In this document: one piece after another, positions 17,735-18,281 of the stretch
How the letters are laid out: each line of letters begins with the position of its first letter
How positions within the stretch are numbered: position 1 is the first letter of the stretch
Source: JAYWAM01 sp043782425
Lineage (GTDB): Bacteria > Pseudomonadota > Gammaproteobacteria > Burkholderiales > Usitatibacteraceae
DNA length: 18,281 bases
Direction of reading: 5' to 3'
Assembly: GCA_043782425.1 (NCBI GenBank)
Contig: JAYWAM010000071.1
Coordinates: 1-18,281 of the forward strand
Translations under genes and position numbers: made by a program
The notes under the pieces: generated by a model
What the model was told of the DNA's origin: nothing
What the model saw: the letters and a program-made list of their open reading frames with translations, nothing else
Databases searched by the model: none

Positions 17735-17762
17735 GCGCCTATTGGCTGGCGCGGTTTTTTTT
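17735..17762 (+). terminator. Terminator-like hairpin opposite the RHS start
   Basis: On the plus strand GCGCC and GGCGC form a five-pair stem around TATTGGCT, followed by GG and eight T residues (17755-17762). It lies 32 bases upstream of the minus-strand RHS start and faces away from it. It could end antisense transcripts leaving the RHS gene. In the sense direction it would only be a leader hairpin. Confidence 0.4.
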
Positions 17763-17791
17763 GTTACGTGCTGCCCCACTGGAGAAAATGG

Positions 17792-17880
17792 ATTCCCGCT
17801 TTCGCGGGAATGACACTATTCCTGGATTCCCGCGCGGTTACGTAACTGAGCGGGAATGACAGTATCTCTATGGGAATGAC
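17792..17880. repeat. dRS3-like inverted repeats (GGGAATGAC cluster)
   Basis: ATTCCCGCTTTCGCGGGAAT (17792-17811) has the dRS3 form ATTCCC-N8-GGGAAT known from Neisseria and found in other proteobacteria. A second version with a longer loop (ATTCCCGC at 17826-17833, GCGGGAAT at 17850-17857) contains the 8-base palindrome TTACGTAA between its arms. A lone right half, GGGAATGAC, follows at 17872-17880. All three right arms continue as GGGAATGACA. Confidence 0.75.
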
Positions 17881-18060
17881 AATATTTTTACCCCAGTTCA
17901 ACCTTCCTCTTTGTGAAGGGAGTGGCTGAATCTCCTAAACCTGACTCGCTTTGGATAGATTCAAAGCGCAGTCTCCGTGTCTTTGGCGGGGAGGGCAATA
18001 CCCGATACCCCCTGAAATGGGGGTATGACTTGCATGAAAGATGAAATAAATCTAAAAAAA
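17881..18060. other. Spacer between LuxR and RHS genes
   Basis: No gene is seen here. The main structure is the inverted repeat ATACCCCC-TGAAAT-GGGGGTAT at 18005-18026. The rest is unremarkable. Confidence 0.4.
18005..18026. promoter_or_regulatory. Perfect inverted repeat, possible operator
   Basis: Eight-base perfect arms ATACCCCC and GGGGGTAT are separated by six bases. There is no T-run on either strand, so it is unlikely to be a rho-independent terminator. Size and symmetry fit a binding site for a dimeric regulator. Its position 35 bases after a LuxR-type gene, upstream of the RHS gene, makes it a candidate operator; this is inference. Confidence 0.3.
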
Positions 18061-18281
18061 CTACGCAGCCAACAGCTTGGCGACCAATTCGCCGCGGTTG
18101 GTCACGGCAAGTTTGGCGAACAGCTTGCGCACATGGTCGGTTACCGTGTGGTTGCTGACCTGCTGGTGCTCTGCGATTTTCTGGTAGGAGTATCCGGCGC
18201 AGAGCAGCGCGCATACCTGCACTTGTTTGGGCGACAAGGTTAGCTTTTTGGAAAGACGCATCGCCTTGAGCGCCAGCGGTT
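18061..18281 (-). CDS. LuxR-family regulator, C-terminal HTH (partial)
   Basis: The reading frame is open to the window edge, so only the last 73 residues or so are seen. They contain a complete LuxR/FixJ-type DNA-binding domain: LTLSPKQVQVCALLCAGYSYQKIAEHQQVSNHTVTDHVRKLFAKLAVTNRGELVAKLLA. The first helices, the recognition helix (VSNHTVTDHVRKLFAKL) and the usual last helix are all present, and the protein ends soon after, as is normal. An internal ATG at 18261 (MRLSKK) should not be taken as the start, because PLALKA continues upstream in frame. Whether the missing N-terminus is a receiver, autoinducer-binding or other sensor domain cannot be told. It lies in the same direction as the RHS gene, about 360 bases upstream of it. 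Confidence 0.85.
   Translation of the reverse strand, partial: PLALKAMRLSKKLTLSPKQVQVCALLCAGYSYQKIAEHQQVSNHTVTDHVRKLFAKLAVTNRGELVAKLLAA

Overview
This window looks like a chromosomal segment of a Betaproteobacterium. The MDH, ClpB, NadC and MlaA-type proteins read like members from that class, and the intergenic spaces carry proteobacterial palindromic repeats. This placement rests on how the proteins read, not on a search. GC content is moderate to high, and the conserved genes are interspersed with repeat-rich accessory DNA.

The left half (1-8612) is mostly housekeeping. Malate dehydrogenase (minus strand) is divergent from a large exported thioredoxin-fold/DUF255 protein (plus strand) that ends in a DsbD-alpha-like domain. 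Next comes a 163-bp near-perfect palindrome whose right arm supplies the last codons and stop of clpB (minus strand). clpB has a sigma32-like promoter in the 73 bp it shares with the divergent nadC (plus strand). After nadC comes a GC-rich palindromic repeat, then an MlaA/VacJ outer-membrane lipoprotein gene (plus strand). A short relative of the post-nadC repeat follows mlaA.

The right half (8613-18281) is accessory. A stretch with one small possible ORF and decayed coding-like sequence is interrupted by a complete IS1634-family insertion sequence. That element runs from 8987 to 10941, with terminal inverted repeats and a 6-bp target duplication, TTTAAC. Beyond it lies a repeat-rich stretch: two 70-bp direct repeats surround a 98-bp fragment that reads as part of a REP-associated tyrosine transposase (RAYT). 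Then comes a 6.3-kb minus-strand gene for a 2087-residue secreted SpvB/FG-GAP/RHS-repeat protein. It ends in an unrecognised tip of about 245 residues and has no immunity-like gene behind it. Upstream of that gene are dRS3-like repeats, a terminator-like hairpin on the opposite strand, and the C-terminal HTH of a LuxR-type regulator cut off by the window edge.

The strongest candidate for new biology is the RHS protein with its unassigned tip, sitting between mobile-element remnants and a LuxR-type regulator. Secondary points of interest are the palindromic element that rewrites the ClpB C-terminus, the exported DUF255-DsbD-alpha fusion, and the insulated, apparently leaderless IS transposase gene.
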